Below are positions 1 to 7,094 of a stretch of DNA of 64,000 nt, piece after piece (the first letter of the stretch is position 1; each line of letters opens with the position of its first letter). The stretch lies in contig NZ_BFAB01000006.1 of assembly GCF_003402475.1 (NCBI RefSeq), positions 248,001-312,000 on the forward strand, read 5' to 3'. Source of the DNA: Mycobacterium sp. MFM001 (GTDB lineage Bacteria > Actinomycetota > Actinomycetes > Mycobacteriales > Mycobacteriaceae). Made by a program: the position numbers and the translations under genes. The notes under the pieces were generated by a model. It did no database searches. It worked only from the letters and a program-made list of their open reading frames with translations, and had not been told where the DNA came from.

Positions 1-714
1 TACTCCAGCTGCACCCAGTATGTCGAGGACATCGCGCGGGCCCGTCGCCATGCCGGCGAGGGCGCGCCGGAATTGGTCAAGTTGCGGCCGTACTTCGATC
101 ATCGGCTGTTCGTCGAGATGTTCGCCGACGCCGTCAGCGCGGCCGCGCAGACCGTGCCGGCAGATGCCCGGCTGGTGTTCACCGCGCATTCCATCCCGGT
201 GGCGGCCGACCAGCGATGCGGCCCACGGCTGTACAGTCGTCAAGTCGCTTACGCCGCAAGGCTGGTCGCGGAGAGGGCCGGTTACCCGCACTATGACCTG
301 GTGTGGCAGTCGCGGTCGGGTCCGCCACAGGTGCCGTGGCTGGAACCCGATGTGGCCGACCATCTTTCGACGCTCACCGGTGCGGTGATCGTGTGTCCGA
401 TCGGCTTTGTCGCCGACCACATCGAGGTGGTGTGGGATCTCGACCACGAGCTGCGATCGCAGGCCGAACAAGCGGGCATCGAGTTCGCGCGGGCGGCCAC
501 CCCTAACGCCGACCGCCGATTCGCCCGGCTGGCCGTCGATTTGATCGACGAGCTGCGCGAAGGCCGCGAGCCGGTTCGGGTGGCTGGAGCCGATCCGGTG
601 CCGGGTTGCGGCGCCAGCGTCAACGGCGCGCCGTGCGGGCCGCCGCACTGCGTCGCCGAATGGTCGTCGCCGGCCGGGCTCAGCCCCGCCAGGCCGACTG
701 CAGAATCGCGCTGA
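1..714 (+). CDS. hemH: Ferrochelatase, C-terminal part (5' end outside window)
   Basis: The reading frame is open from base 1 and ends at TGA 712-714, so only the C-terminal ~237 residues are present. Ferrochelatase inserts Fe2+ into the porphyrin ring; the actinobacterial enzyme acts on coproporphyrin III. Visible family signatures are the catalytic-histidine motif (FTAHSIP) and the downstream [17 protein letters not shown] block. A cysteine in YSSCTQY near the window start and three cysteines in the tail (around PGCGAS, APCG, PHC) fit the [2Fe-2S] cluster known for mycobacterial ferrochelatase. The last 35 bp overlap the 3' end of the convergent gene at 680-1534. Gene order matches Rv1485 of M. 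tuberculosis. Confidence 0.95.
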   Translation, partial: YSSCTQYVEDIARARRHAGEGAPELVKLRPYFDHRLFVEMFADAVSAAAQTVPADARLVFTAHSIPVAADQRCGPRLYSRQVAYAARLVAERAGYPHYDLVWQSRSGPPQVPWLEPDVADHLSTLTGAVIVCPIGFVADHIEVVWDLDHELRSQAEQAGIEFARAATPNADRRFARLAVDLIDELREGREPVRVAGADPVPGCGASVNGAPCGPPHCVAEWSSPAGLSPARPTAESR

Positions 715-1534
715 CCGCCGCCATTCGCGCTGAGCGCACCACCGCGGCCAACGGCCGCAGCGCATTGTTGGCGATCTGCGTCTCCGACGACGACTGTGTC
801 GCAATCGGTGTCAGCCCGGCGCTGACGGTGACGATCGCGTCGACGTGCGCAGCAGTTTCCAGCACCCGCACCGCCCGGGTGGGCGCATGGTCCGGAATCC
901 GATGGTGCCGCATGGATTCCAGCAATTGCTCGACGAGTCCGCGCGGATCGTCGACGTCGGCGCCGGAGAAACCGAGACCGACCGCGCTGAGCACTTCAGC
1001 GGCCGACCGTACCGCCGACCGTAGTTCGTATTCGGCTTCGCCGAGCTGATGGGCCTCGATTGCGGTCGCACCCGGCAGCGAGTAGACCGTCCACGACAAC
1101 GCGGTCAATTCCGGTACCGCCGCGTCGTCGTGGTCGTCGTATCCGAACTCGGGGACCAGACCTACGGCTACGGACGAATCGTGGGGATCGGATACCAGCA
1201 CCGCCTCACCGGCGGCGAGCGCCTCCTGCTCGAACCGGGTGCCGGCCGCCAGGCCGCGGACGTCGCCGGGCACCGGCAACACCAGGCTGACCGAGGGCGC
1301 CGGAATCCCCGTCCTGCCGGCCGCGGTACGCAGGGTCTGCAGCAGCGATACCACACCGGCGTCGTCGACATCCGGCCACGGCAGACCGGTGTGACCCGCC
1401 GCCACCGCATCGTAGGCGGTGACGGATTGCATTGGCGCCCAACATGATAACGCGTCGAGAACGTCGTCGGGGGCGGCCTGGCCGGCGAGCCAGGCGTTGG
1501 CCCATACCGAGAGCGTTGCGCTGGGGCACCACAT
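680..1534 (-). CDS. Conserved mycobacterial protein of unknown function (Rv1486c-like)
   Basis: The 284-residue protein starts [16 protein letters not shown] at ATG 1532-1534. A longer open frame continues upstream, but there it only mirrors the opposite-strand NfeD gene, so the downstream ATG was chosen. It is rich in Ala/Val/Leu with acidic patches and has no clear signal peptide, membrane segment or catalytic motif. Position between hemH and the NfeD gene matches Rv1486c, also of unknown function. It converges on hemH with a 35-bp overlap and is divergent from the NfeD gene across a 58-bp gap. Confidence 0.85.
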   Translation of the reverse strand: MWCPSATLSVWANAWLAGQAAPDDVLDALSCWAPMQSVTAYDAVAAGHTGLPWPDVDDAGVVSLLQTLRTAAGRTGIPAPSVSLVLPVPGDVRGLAAGTRFEQEALAAGEAVLVSDPHDSSVAVGLVPEFGYDDHDDAAVPELTALSWTVYSLPGATAIEAHQLGEAEYELRSAVRSAAEVLSAVGLGFSGADVDDPRGLVEQLLESMRHHRIPDHAPTRAVRVLETAAHVDAIVTVSAGLTPIATQSSSETQIANNALRPLAAVVRSARMAAVSAILQSAWRG

Positions 1535-1592
1535 GAACTCGCAGTGTAGTTGTTCGGCGCGATCGAGGCGGACCACGCGATATCCTGGCGAC

Positions 1593-2027
1593 ATGCCTGC
1601 CGCCCTGATCTGGCTGATCGTCGCGCTCGGTCTTGCCGGTGCGGAGGCGCTGACCGGCGATATGTTCTTGCTGATGCTGGGTGGCGGCGCGCTGGCCGCG
1701 GCGGGCAGCAGCTGGCTGCTGAATTTTCCGATCTGGGCCGACGGCGCGGTTTTCCTGGTGGTTTCGGTGCTGCTACTGGTGCTGGTCCGGCCGGCGCTGC
1801 GGCGACGGCTGACGCCGGCAGCGGGTGCGCGGACCGGTGTGCAGGCGCTGGAAGGCAAGAACGCGCTGGTTCTCGACCGCGTGGCCCGCGACGAGGGCCA
1901 GGTGAAGCTGGACGGCCAGATTTGGACTGCACGCCCGTTGAACGACGTCGACGTGTACGAACCCGGTGAATTGGTGACCGTCATGCATATCGACGGCGCC
2001 ACCGCGGTGGTGTGGAAGAACGTCTAG
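1593..2027 (+). CDS. NfeD-like membrane protein
   Basis: This 144-residue protein has two to three hydrophobic helices in its first ~70 residues ([40 protein letters not shown]) and then a soluble C-terminal region of ~75 residues of the NfeD OB-fold type ([10 protein letters not shown] to TAVVWKNV). NfeD proteins pair with SPFH/stomatin-like proteins in membrane microdomains, and the next gene, 15 bp downstream, is exactly such a partner, so the two probably form an operon. Start ATG 1593 gives the hydrophobic N terminus expected for the family. It corresponds to Rv1487. Confidence 0.88.
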   Translation: MPAALIWLIVALGLAGAEALTGDMFLLMLGGGALAAAGSSWLLNFPIWADGAVFLVVSVLLLVLVRPALRRRLTPAAGARTGVQALEGKNALVLDRVARDEGQVKLDGQIWTARPLNDVDVYEPGELVTVMHIDGATAVVWKNV

Positions 2028-2042
2028 AAAAAGGAGTTCGTG

Positions 2043-3185
2043 ATGCAAGGTGCCGCCGCCGGCCTGGTATTTCTGGCCGTCCTGGTGATATTCGCCGCCA
2101 TCGTGGTGGCCAAATCGATTGCGCTGATCCCGCAGGCGGAAGCCGCGGTCATCGAACGCCTGGGCCGCTACAGCCGCACGGTCAGCGGCCAGCTGACCCT
2201 GCTGGTGCCGTTCATCGACCGCATCCGCGCCCGGGTGGATCTGCGCGAGCGGGTGGTGTCGTTTCCGCCGCAGCCGGTGATCACCGAGGACAACTTGACG
2301 CTCAACATCGACACCGTGGTGTACTTCCAGGTCACCAACCCGCAGGCCGCGGTGTACGAGATCAGCAACTACATCGTCGGTGTCGAGCAGTTGACCACCA
2401 CCACGCTGCGCAACGTGGTCGGCGGCATGACGCTGGAGCAGACGTTGACCTCGCGCGAGGTGATCAACCGGCAGCTGCGCGGTGTGCTCGACGAGGCCAC
2501 CGGTCGGTGGGGGCTGCGAGTTGCCCGCGTCGAGCTGCGCAGCATCGACCCGCCGCCGTCGATCCAGGCATCGATGGAAAAGCAGATGAAGGCCGACCGG
2601 GAGAAGCGGGCGATGATCCTGACCGCGGAAGGCCAACGCGAGTCGGCGATCAAGCAGGCCGAAGGTCAGAAGCAGGCCGAAATCCTGGCCGCCGAGGGCG
2701 CCAAGCAAGCCGCGATTCTGGCCGCCGAGGCCGACCGGCAGTCGCGAATGTTGCGTGCGCAAGGGGAGCGGGCCGCGTCGTATCTGCAGGCGCAGGGCCA
2801 AGCGAAGGCGATCGAGAAGACGTTCGCCGCAATCAAAGCGGGCCGGCCGACTCCGGAGCTGCTGGCCTACCAGTATTTGCAGGTTCTGCCGAAGATGGCG
2901 CAGGGCGAAGCCAACAAGGTGTGGGTGGTGCCCAGCGACTTCGGTTCGGCGCTACAGGGTTTCACCAAATTGCTGGGTGCGCCCGGCGAGGACGGGGTGT
3001 TCCGGTATCAGCCGTCGCCCGTCGAGGAAGACCTGCCCAAGCCCGAGGACGACAGCGACGAGGTCGCCGATTGGTTCTCCACCGAAACCGATCCGGCGAT
3101 CGTGCAGGCGGTGGCCAAGGCGGAAGCCGACGCGCGCAAGCCGGTCGAGGGAGTGCTCGGTGCACCCTCCGAGTTGACGCAATAG
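2043..3185 (+). CDS. SPFH/stomatin-like membrane-anchored protein
   Basis: This 380-residue protein has an N-terminal membrane helix (residues ~4-25), then an SPFH/band-7 domain (QAEAAVIERLGRYSRTV onward) and a long Ala/Glu/Gln-rich coiled coil with repeats such as AEGQKQAEILAAEG. The acidic C terminus is probably disordered. Such proteins oligomerise on the inner face of the membrane and work with NfeD partners. A strong AAGGAG (2031-2036) lies 6 nt before ATG 2043; a GTG at 2040 is too close to it, so the ATG is preferred. It corresponds to Rv1488. Confidence 0.92.
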   Translation: MQGAAAGLVFLAVLVIFAAIVVAKSIALIPQAEAAVIERLGRYSRTVSGQLTLLVPFIDRIRARVDLRERVVSFPPQPVITEDNLTLNIDTVVYFQVTNPQAAVYEISNYIVGVEQLTTTTLRNVVGGMTLEQTLTSREVINRQLRGVLDEATGRWGLRVARVELRSIDPPPSIQASMEKQMKADREKRAMILTAEGQRESAIKQAEGQKQAEILAAEGAKQAAILAAEADRQSRMLRAQGERAASYLQAQGQAKAIEKTFAAIKAGRPTPELLAYQYLQVLPKMAQGEANKVWVVPSDFGSALQGFTKLLGAPGEDGVFRYQPSPVEEDLPKPEDDSDEVADWFSTETDPAIVQAVAKAEADARKPVEGVLGAPSELTQ

Positions 3186-3194
3186 GGAGTGGTG

Positions 3195-3545
3195 ATGACT
3201 GCGTTGACTTCACCCAAAACCTATGCGGCACTGGCTGCTTTCCAGGCCGGCGACGCGGTGGCCTGCGCGATTCCGATCCCTTACATCGCGAAATCCCTTG
3301 ACACGCTGGGCGTTCCGCAGAACATTCGGTGGGTTCTCCCAGCGGCCAAGATAGCCTCGGTGATCGGTTTGCTCTCCGTCACCAGGTTTCCGGTGCTGGC
3401 CCGGCTGACCACCGCGATGCTGACGCTGTATTTCGTGCTCGCGGTCGGGGCGCACATCCGCGTGCGTGACCGGGTGGTGAATGCCATTCCGGCGGCATCA
3501 TTTTTGGTGACCTACGCGGCGCTGACGGTGAAAGGCCCCCGCTAG
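3195..3545 (+). CDS. DoxX-like small membrane protein
   Basis: The 116-residue protein has four hydrophobic segments (around residues 9-28, 43-61, 66-85 and 97-112) in the DoxX-like arrangement, including the loop IPYIAKSLDTLGVP between helices 1 and 2. Function is unknown; DoxX-like proteins are sometimes linked to redox or membrane stress. GGAG at 3186-3189 sits 5 nt before ATG 3195, which is preferred over two in-frame GTGs immediately upstream. It lies 9 bp after the SPFH gene and may be co-transcribed with it. Its end overlaps the convergent gene at 3542 by 4 bp. Confidence 0.75.
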   Translation: MTALTSPKTYAALAAFQAGDAVACAIPIPYIAKSLDTLGVPQNIRWVLPAAKIASVIGLLSVTRFPVLARLTTAMLTLYFVLAVGAHIRVRDRVVNAIPAASFLVTYAALTVKGPR

Positions 3546-4093
3546 TCGCGCGCCGGCACCAGGAAGCACACCAGGACCTTCACGAAGAGGAACAACGGGA
3601 TCCAGGCCAGTGCGGGCGGTACCGGCAGCCAGATCAGGTTCACCAGCACCGCGGCCAGTGTCAATCCCACCGCCGCCAGCCGCTTGACGTCGGCCGGTGC
3701 GAATTCGACTGCGGCCCCGACGCTTATCAGCAGCGTGGCGTTCACGGCGGCCCACGCCCAGCCGATGTCGAAAAGAAGCGCGGCGGGAACCAGATACAGC
3801 AGCGCGTGGGCGATCACGAACGCGATCCGGAACCGGAGGGCGGCGGGGCCCGGGCGGTGATACCAGTGGTTGGCGGTCGTGCTCGAGGTGGTCACGATCC
3901 CGCCGACCAGATCGAAAACCATGACGGCAAGGACCAGAATCTGCGCCACCGACCAACCGCGCCAGCCGCCCACGTGCCGGATATAGCCCGCAAGCAATGC
4001 GATGAGCAGTGCGCCCACCACGACGCCGACGGTGCTTTCACCGCGGGTGCGCGACGGTCCGAAGAAGGTGCGCAGCAAGCCGGTGCCTGTCAT
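3542..4093 (-). CDS. Multi-pass membrane protein, last gene of a TetR operon
   Basis: This 183-residue protein has five to six predicted membrane helices (e.g. GVVVGALLIALLAGYI, VAQILVLAVMVFDLVGGIV, IAFVIAHALLYLVPAALLF, LAAVGLTLAAVLVNLIWLP). A polar motif, TTANHWYHRPGP, lies between helices 2 and 3. I do not recognise a characterised family. The start ATG overlaps the stop of the upstream deazaflavin-type gene (ATGA at 4090-4093), which implies translational coupling, so it probably belongs to the TetR-controlled unit 5200-3542. Confidence 0.75.
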   Translation of the reverse strand: MTGTGLLRTFFGPSRTRGESTVGVVVGALLIALLAGYIRHVGGWRGWSVAQILVLAVMVFDLVGGIVTTSSTTANHWYHRPGPAALRFRIAFVIAHALLYLVPAALLFDIGWAWAAVNATLLISVGAAVEFAPADVKRLAAVGLTLAAVLVNLIWLPVPPALAWIPLFLFVKVLVCFLVPARD

Positions 4094-4563
4094 GACCGGA
4101 CGTCGAGGCGCAACTCGACCATCGGCAGCGGTGTATTGGTCTCGGTGATCGGACGTCCCAGCGTGTTCTCCAACACGCCCTTGAAGCCTGCCCACGCCCG
4201 GGGATGGCGGCTGATGTAGGCCGCAAGCGTCCGATCGGCCTCGTCCTGACTGAGCACGCGCGCCGTCGCCGGCGCGGGCGCGTGGCTTCCGGCGTAGACC
4301 CGCACCCGCGGGTTGGCTTGAATGTTGCGGAACCACTGCGCTTTTGCGCCGAAGCCGGAGGCCACCACGTAGCGGTCCGGTGCCGGGTGATCGATGACCT
4401 CGAGCACCACGTAGCGCCGCGCGCCGGACTTGCGGCCGATGTGTTCGAGCATCAGCAGCCGCGAGCCCAGCACCGCGCCGGCGCGTGCCTTGTAGATCCA
4501 GATCGGCGCGCGGACCAGCCGACGCGACCGCAGCAACTGTGCGGCCCCGGTTCCCAGTGACAT
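4090..4563 (-). CDS. Deazaflavin (F420)-dependent nitroreductase-family protein (Ddn/DUF385-like)
   Basis: The 157-residue protein has the Ddn-family layout: a basic N terminus, then MLEHIGRKSGARRYVVLEV (the L-x-T/H-x-GRKSG-x-x-R signature), a hydrophobic strand DRYVVASGFG and the W-F/Y-x-N-I-x-A-NP motif (QWFRNIQANPRVRV). Such split-barrel proteins bind F420 and reduce varied substrates; the substrate here is unknown. GGGAGG a few bases before ATG 4561-4563 decides the start. It sits between the TetR gene and a membrane protein whose start it overlaps. A second member of the family lies at 49468-49905. Confidence 0.85.
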   Translation of the reverse strand: MSLGTGAAQLLRSRRLVRAPIWIYKARAGAVLGSRLLMLEHIGRKSGARRYVVLEVIDHPAPDRYVVASGFGAKAQWFRNIQANPRVRVYAGSHAPAPATARVLSQDEADRTLAAYISRHPRAWAGFKGVLENTLGRPITETNTPLPMVELRLDVRS

Positions 4564-4588
4564 GCTGCCTCCCTTTCGTTGTGGTGGG

Positions 4589-5200
4589 TCACGCGAGTCC
4601 GTCGCGGTAGATCGTGAAAACCTCGGTGGCCCAGCGGGCAATGCCGTCAGGCGAGAGCGGGTCGAAGCCGAGCAGCTCGGTCAGCCGTGGACGCAGGGTG
4701 AGCACCGCCAGGTCGTTGACCATCAAGACCGCCGCGCGCACAGCGGGATCCGTGCCGGCGCGGGCGGTTCCGGCTGCGACCATGGCGTCGAGGGTGTCGC
4801 GGCTGACGCGGTGAAGCCGCTCGAACAGCGCCGATCCGGCCGGGCCGGCGCCGATCAGCATTCGGCTCAGGTATGCCGGGATCGCCGAGTCCGGCGGCAG
4901 GTGAGTGGCCAGGCCGTCGAGCATGCTGGGCAACGCGGCCGGGTCTAACCCGGAAGTGGTTGTGCTCGTGGTCATTTCGTTCAGCACCGCCTCGATGCTT
5001 GCGACGACGTGATCGTCCACGGCCGCCACCAAGCCTTCCTTGGAGCCGTAGTGGCGGATCAGCAATGCCGGTGACACGCGCGCGGCGCCCGCGATATCGC
5101 GCATCGTGACGGCGTCGGGACCGCGCTCGGCGAACAGCCGAAGAGCTTCGTCGCGGATGCGGGCGCGCGCCGTGCGGTCATCGGACAGTGGTAAATGCAC
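4589..5200 (-). CDS. TetR-family transcriptional regulator, probably autoregulatory
   Basis: This 203-residue protein has an N-terminal TetR helix-turn-helix (residues ~12-55: RIRDEALRLFAERG, VTMRDIAGAARVSPALLIRHYGS) and a helical ligand-binding C-terminal domain. The only upstream start is GTG 5198-5200. It has no obvious ribosome-binding site and overlaps the end of a palindrome that is the likely operator, so translation may be leaderless. Genes 4563-4090 and 4093-3542 follow in the same direction with a 25-bp gap and then an overlap, so the regulator probably controls its own three-gene operon. The ligand cannot be told from sequence. Confidence 0.88.
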   Translation of the reverse strand: MHLPLSDDRTARARIRDEALRLFAERGPDAVTMRDIAGAARVSPALLIRHYGSKEGLVAAVDDHVVASIEAVLNEMTTSTTTSGLDPAALPSMLDGLATHLPPDSAIPAYLSRMLIGAGPAGSALFERLHRVSRDTLDAMVAAGTARAGTDPAVRAAVLMVNDLAVLTLRPRLTELLGFDPLSPDGIARWATEVFTIYRDGLA

Positions 5201-5217
5201 GTTTACTATTGTAAACG
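5200..5217. promoter_or_regulatory. Candidate operator of the adjacent TetR regulator
   Basis: The perfect inverted repeat CGTTTAC-TATT-GTAAACG lies at 5200-5217, with one arm abutting the GTG start of the TetR gene. AT-rich palindromes of this size are typical TetR operators. Bound repressor would cover the transcription or translation start. The assignment to this regulator rests on position only. Confidence 0.55.
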
Positions 5218-5376
5218 TTTGTTTAGTGCGCGCAAGGTGGCGTCGTTATGGGTACGCGGTCACGCTTCTGTTTACGCCCGAGGTTGCCGTCAAGCGGCTG
5301 CCCGGCTAGGGACCGTCGGTCGAAAACGAGGCTGAGGCACGCGAATTGGCGAAGGACGTGGAGTAGCTCAGGTTGC
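5218..5376. other. Intergenic stretch without a recognisable gene
   Basis: These ~160 bases separate the TetR operator from the end of the convergent-side membrane protein gene. I see no convincing reading frame with a start and ribosome-binding site, no hairpin with a T tract and no repeat. Part of it presumably carries the upstream promoter elements of the TetR operon. Confidence 0.4.
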
Positions 5377-6126
5377 TCAAGACGAGTGCGGCGGAAGTGG
5401 TTGCGGCGGTAGCCGATAGCCGGGCGTGAACCAGTTGACCTTGCTGCGCCAGGACCGGGCCGACGCGTACGCAAAACCCGTCACGCCCAGGCATCCGCAC
5501 AGCCAGACCGGCAGGGTGACGTCGATGCCCGCCCATGCTGTTGTCATCTGAATCACGTTGGCCGCCACGCCGAATCCGGCGGAGATCAGATAGAGATCCA
5601 CGGTCGACTTCGAGCGGGGATCATGCCGCAGGATGAGCAGCACCCTGGCCGCGTAGCTCAGCAGGTAGATGAGCAGGCTGCCCAGCACCAGCCAGTACGC
5701 GCCCAGCCAGACCGTGCTGACGTGGGCCGGAAACAAGTCGGGGTGGTAGCGCTCGTCGGCGATGACGAACACCGAGACCAGGATCGCCACGCCGAGGCCT
5801 ATGGGCCCTGCGACGTGCCGGTGTAGTAATCCCTGGACTTTCTCCTCGTCAGTGAGCCGCGCCAGCGCGTGGTCGATGATGGCCGCCACCGCGACGACCA
5901 GACACAGGTGACCCAGCAGATCCTCGACGTTCCACAGTCCCAGGATCCGGTGCAGGCGCGGCCCGAACGTGGCCGACGCCCACGGCGACATCAGTAGCAC
6001 CGCGCAGCCTTGTAGCGCGATGTTGAGGGTGGCGCCTGCCTCCCAGCGTGACTGCCAGGTGTGGCGACGGATCCACAGGCTGCACACGATGGCAGCGAGG
6101 GTGGCGCTGATCAGGGCAGCCATCAT
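5377..6126 (-). CDS. Seven-helix membrane protein, module copy A (paralogue of 20546-21286)
   Basis: This 249-residue integral membrane protein has about seven helices (residues ~3-18, 28-46, 68-88, 106-123, 137-158, 172-192, 200-220). It shares long identical stretches with the protein at 20546-21286: SLWIRR, TLNIALQGCAV, LMSP, an LGH after WN-[VL]-ED, and a YWL...YLL motif followed by LR.DPRS. Layout resembles, from memory and unverified, the membrane part of actinobacterial putative transporters of the MAB_1171c type. No enzymatic motif is evident. It lies 24 bp downstream of a small HTH gene in the same direction, so the two form an operon. Two adjacent ATGs (6124, 6121) could serve as start. 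Confidence 0.8.
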   Translation of the reverse strand: MMAALISATLAAIVCSLWIRRHTWQSRWEAGATLNIALQGCAVLLMSPWASATFGPRLHRILGLWNVEDLLGHLCLVVAVAAIIDHALARLTDEEKVQGLLHRHVAGPIGLGVAILVSVFVIADERYHPDLFPAHVSTVWLGAYWLVLGSLLIYLLSYAARVLLILRHDPRSKSTVDLYLISAGFGVAANVIQMTTAWAGIDVTLPVWLCGCLGVTGFAYASARSWRSKVNWFTPGYRLPPQPLPPHSS

Positions 6127-6150
6127 CGACTCGATACGTCCGGACGGCGC

Positions 6151-6471
6151 TTAGACGGGCGGCTTGGTGGGATCCGGGCGAAGATCGCGCAGCTTCGGCA
6201 GGCCGGAGTCTGATTGCACGTATTCGGTGACCGCTTCGGGTTTGATCAACCCGTAGCGGACCTGCAGGTCGACCGGGTTGAGTCCGAAGTACTTCGCCAC
6301 CTTGATCAGGTTGTCAGCGCTGATCAGCCTGCCCTCGCGCGCCGCCTTGTAGTAAGCGGACTTGCGGTAACCAAAGGCCTCGTAGACCTCGGTTGCGGCG
6401 AGCGGCCGGCCGACCAGATAGGGCAGCACCACCGCCGGGTCTTTGTCGCGGTCTTCCATGCTCTCGGACAC
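6151..6471 (-). CDS. Small HTH DNA-binding protein, module copy A (paralogue of 20171-20542)
   Basis: This 106-residue protein has a predicted helix-turn-helix core (residues ~22-70: LAATEVYEAFGYRKSAYYKA then ISADNLIKVAKYFGLNP) and a proline-rich tail ending LRPDPTKPP. The core aligns without gaps to the protein at 20171-20542 (the ADNL, YY and RY.LI positions are shared), and that protein's tail ends MRPRPDAPP. GTG 6471 is preceded by AGAGG at 4-nt spacing; ATG 6459 is an alternative. It is the first gene of a two-gene unit with the seven-helix membrane protein and is divergent from the zinc-ribbon gene. Its target is unknown. Confidence 0.8.
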   Translation of the reverse strand: MSESMEDRDKDPAVVLPYLVGRPLAATEVYEAFGYRKSAYYKAAREGRLISADNLIKVAKYFGLNPVDLQVRYGLIKPEAVTEYVQSDSGLPKLRDLRPDPTKPPV

Positions 6472-6594
6472 TAGACCTCTTGAATGAACGCTGCGGCACC
6501 TAGCAGAAACCCGACCTGTTGTGTCGACCCCTATGGTCTACCGTGATGGACTTTTGTTCACATCACGATGCTCAGCCTGGGAGGCGTTGTTCAC

Positions 6595-6981
6595 ATGGGA
6601 TCTGCTAATGCCGCGCAGTGCCTTGATTGCGGGAAGTCATTCACCGTCAGCAGCGGCGGCGGTTTCTTCTTCCACCTCCTGCGCTGCGAAGAGTGCGGTA
6701 AAACACGCGCAATCGGGTTCGACGAACTGGGCGACCTTCACCTGCGCTACCTCAAGGGCTCGACGATGCCGCACAGTGTGGCCAGCGCGAAGCACGACGA
6801 GCTCGTCCGGGAATACGTTGACGTCGAGCCCATTTCGGCGACGCAGTATTGGGCCGGCGTCGAAGCGCTGGCCGGGCATTGCGAATGCGGAGGCAATATC
6901 ACCTTCGATGCGCCGGCGCGTTGCCCGGCCTGCCGCTCGCTGCAAATCGAGCAGGGCCCCGAGCTGATTCTGTACGACTGA
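6595..6981 (+). CDS. Small zinc-ribbon protein with four CxxC/CxC knuckles
   Basis: The 128-residue protein has cysteine knuckles CLDC and CEEC in the first ~40 residues and CECGG and CPAC in the last ~30, enough for two zinc ribbons separated by a helical middle segment. No catalytic motif is visible; a structural or nucleic-acid-binding role is possible but unproven. GGGAGG at 6579-6584 lies 10 nt before ATG 6595. ATG 6568 is an in-frame alternative that adds 9 residues but would lie upstream of this ribosome-binding site. It is divergently placed from HTH copy A across a 123-bp gap. Confidence 0.75.
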   Translation: MGSANAAQCLDCGKSFTVSSGGGFFFHLLRCEECGKTRAIGFDELGDLHLRYLKGSTMPHSVASAKHDELVREYVDVEPISATQYWAGVEALAGHCECGGNITFDAPARCPACRSLQIEQGPELILYD

Positions 6982-7094
6982 GCCGACTGGCGAACCCTGA
7001 CGCGGCCGCTAAGGTGGTAGTTAGCGTCTCTATGTTGTGACGTTGTCGTGACGTCCTGAGGCTAACTGGCAAGCAAACTCGTACTGGAGGGGCA

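Noticed and set aside
680..2002. Very long minus-strand open frame (440 codons) over the NfeD gene
   Set aside because: The part beyond 1534 is the reverse of the NfeD gene with no similarity or start signals; only 680-1534 was kept.
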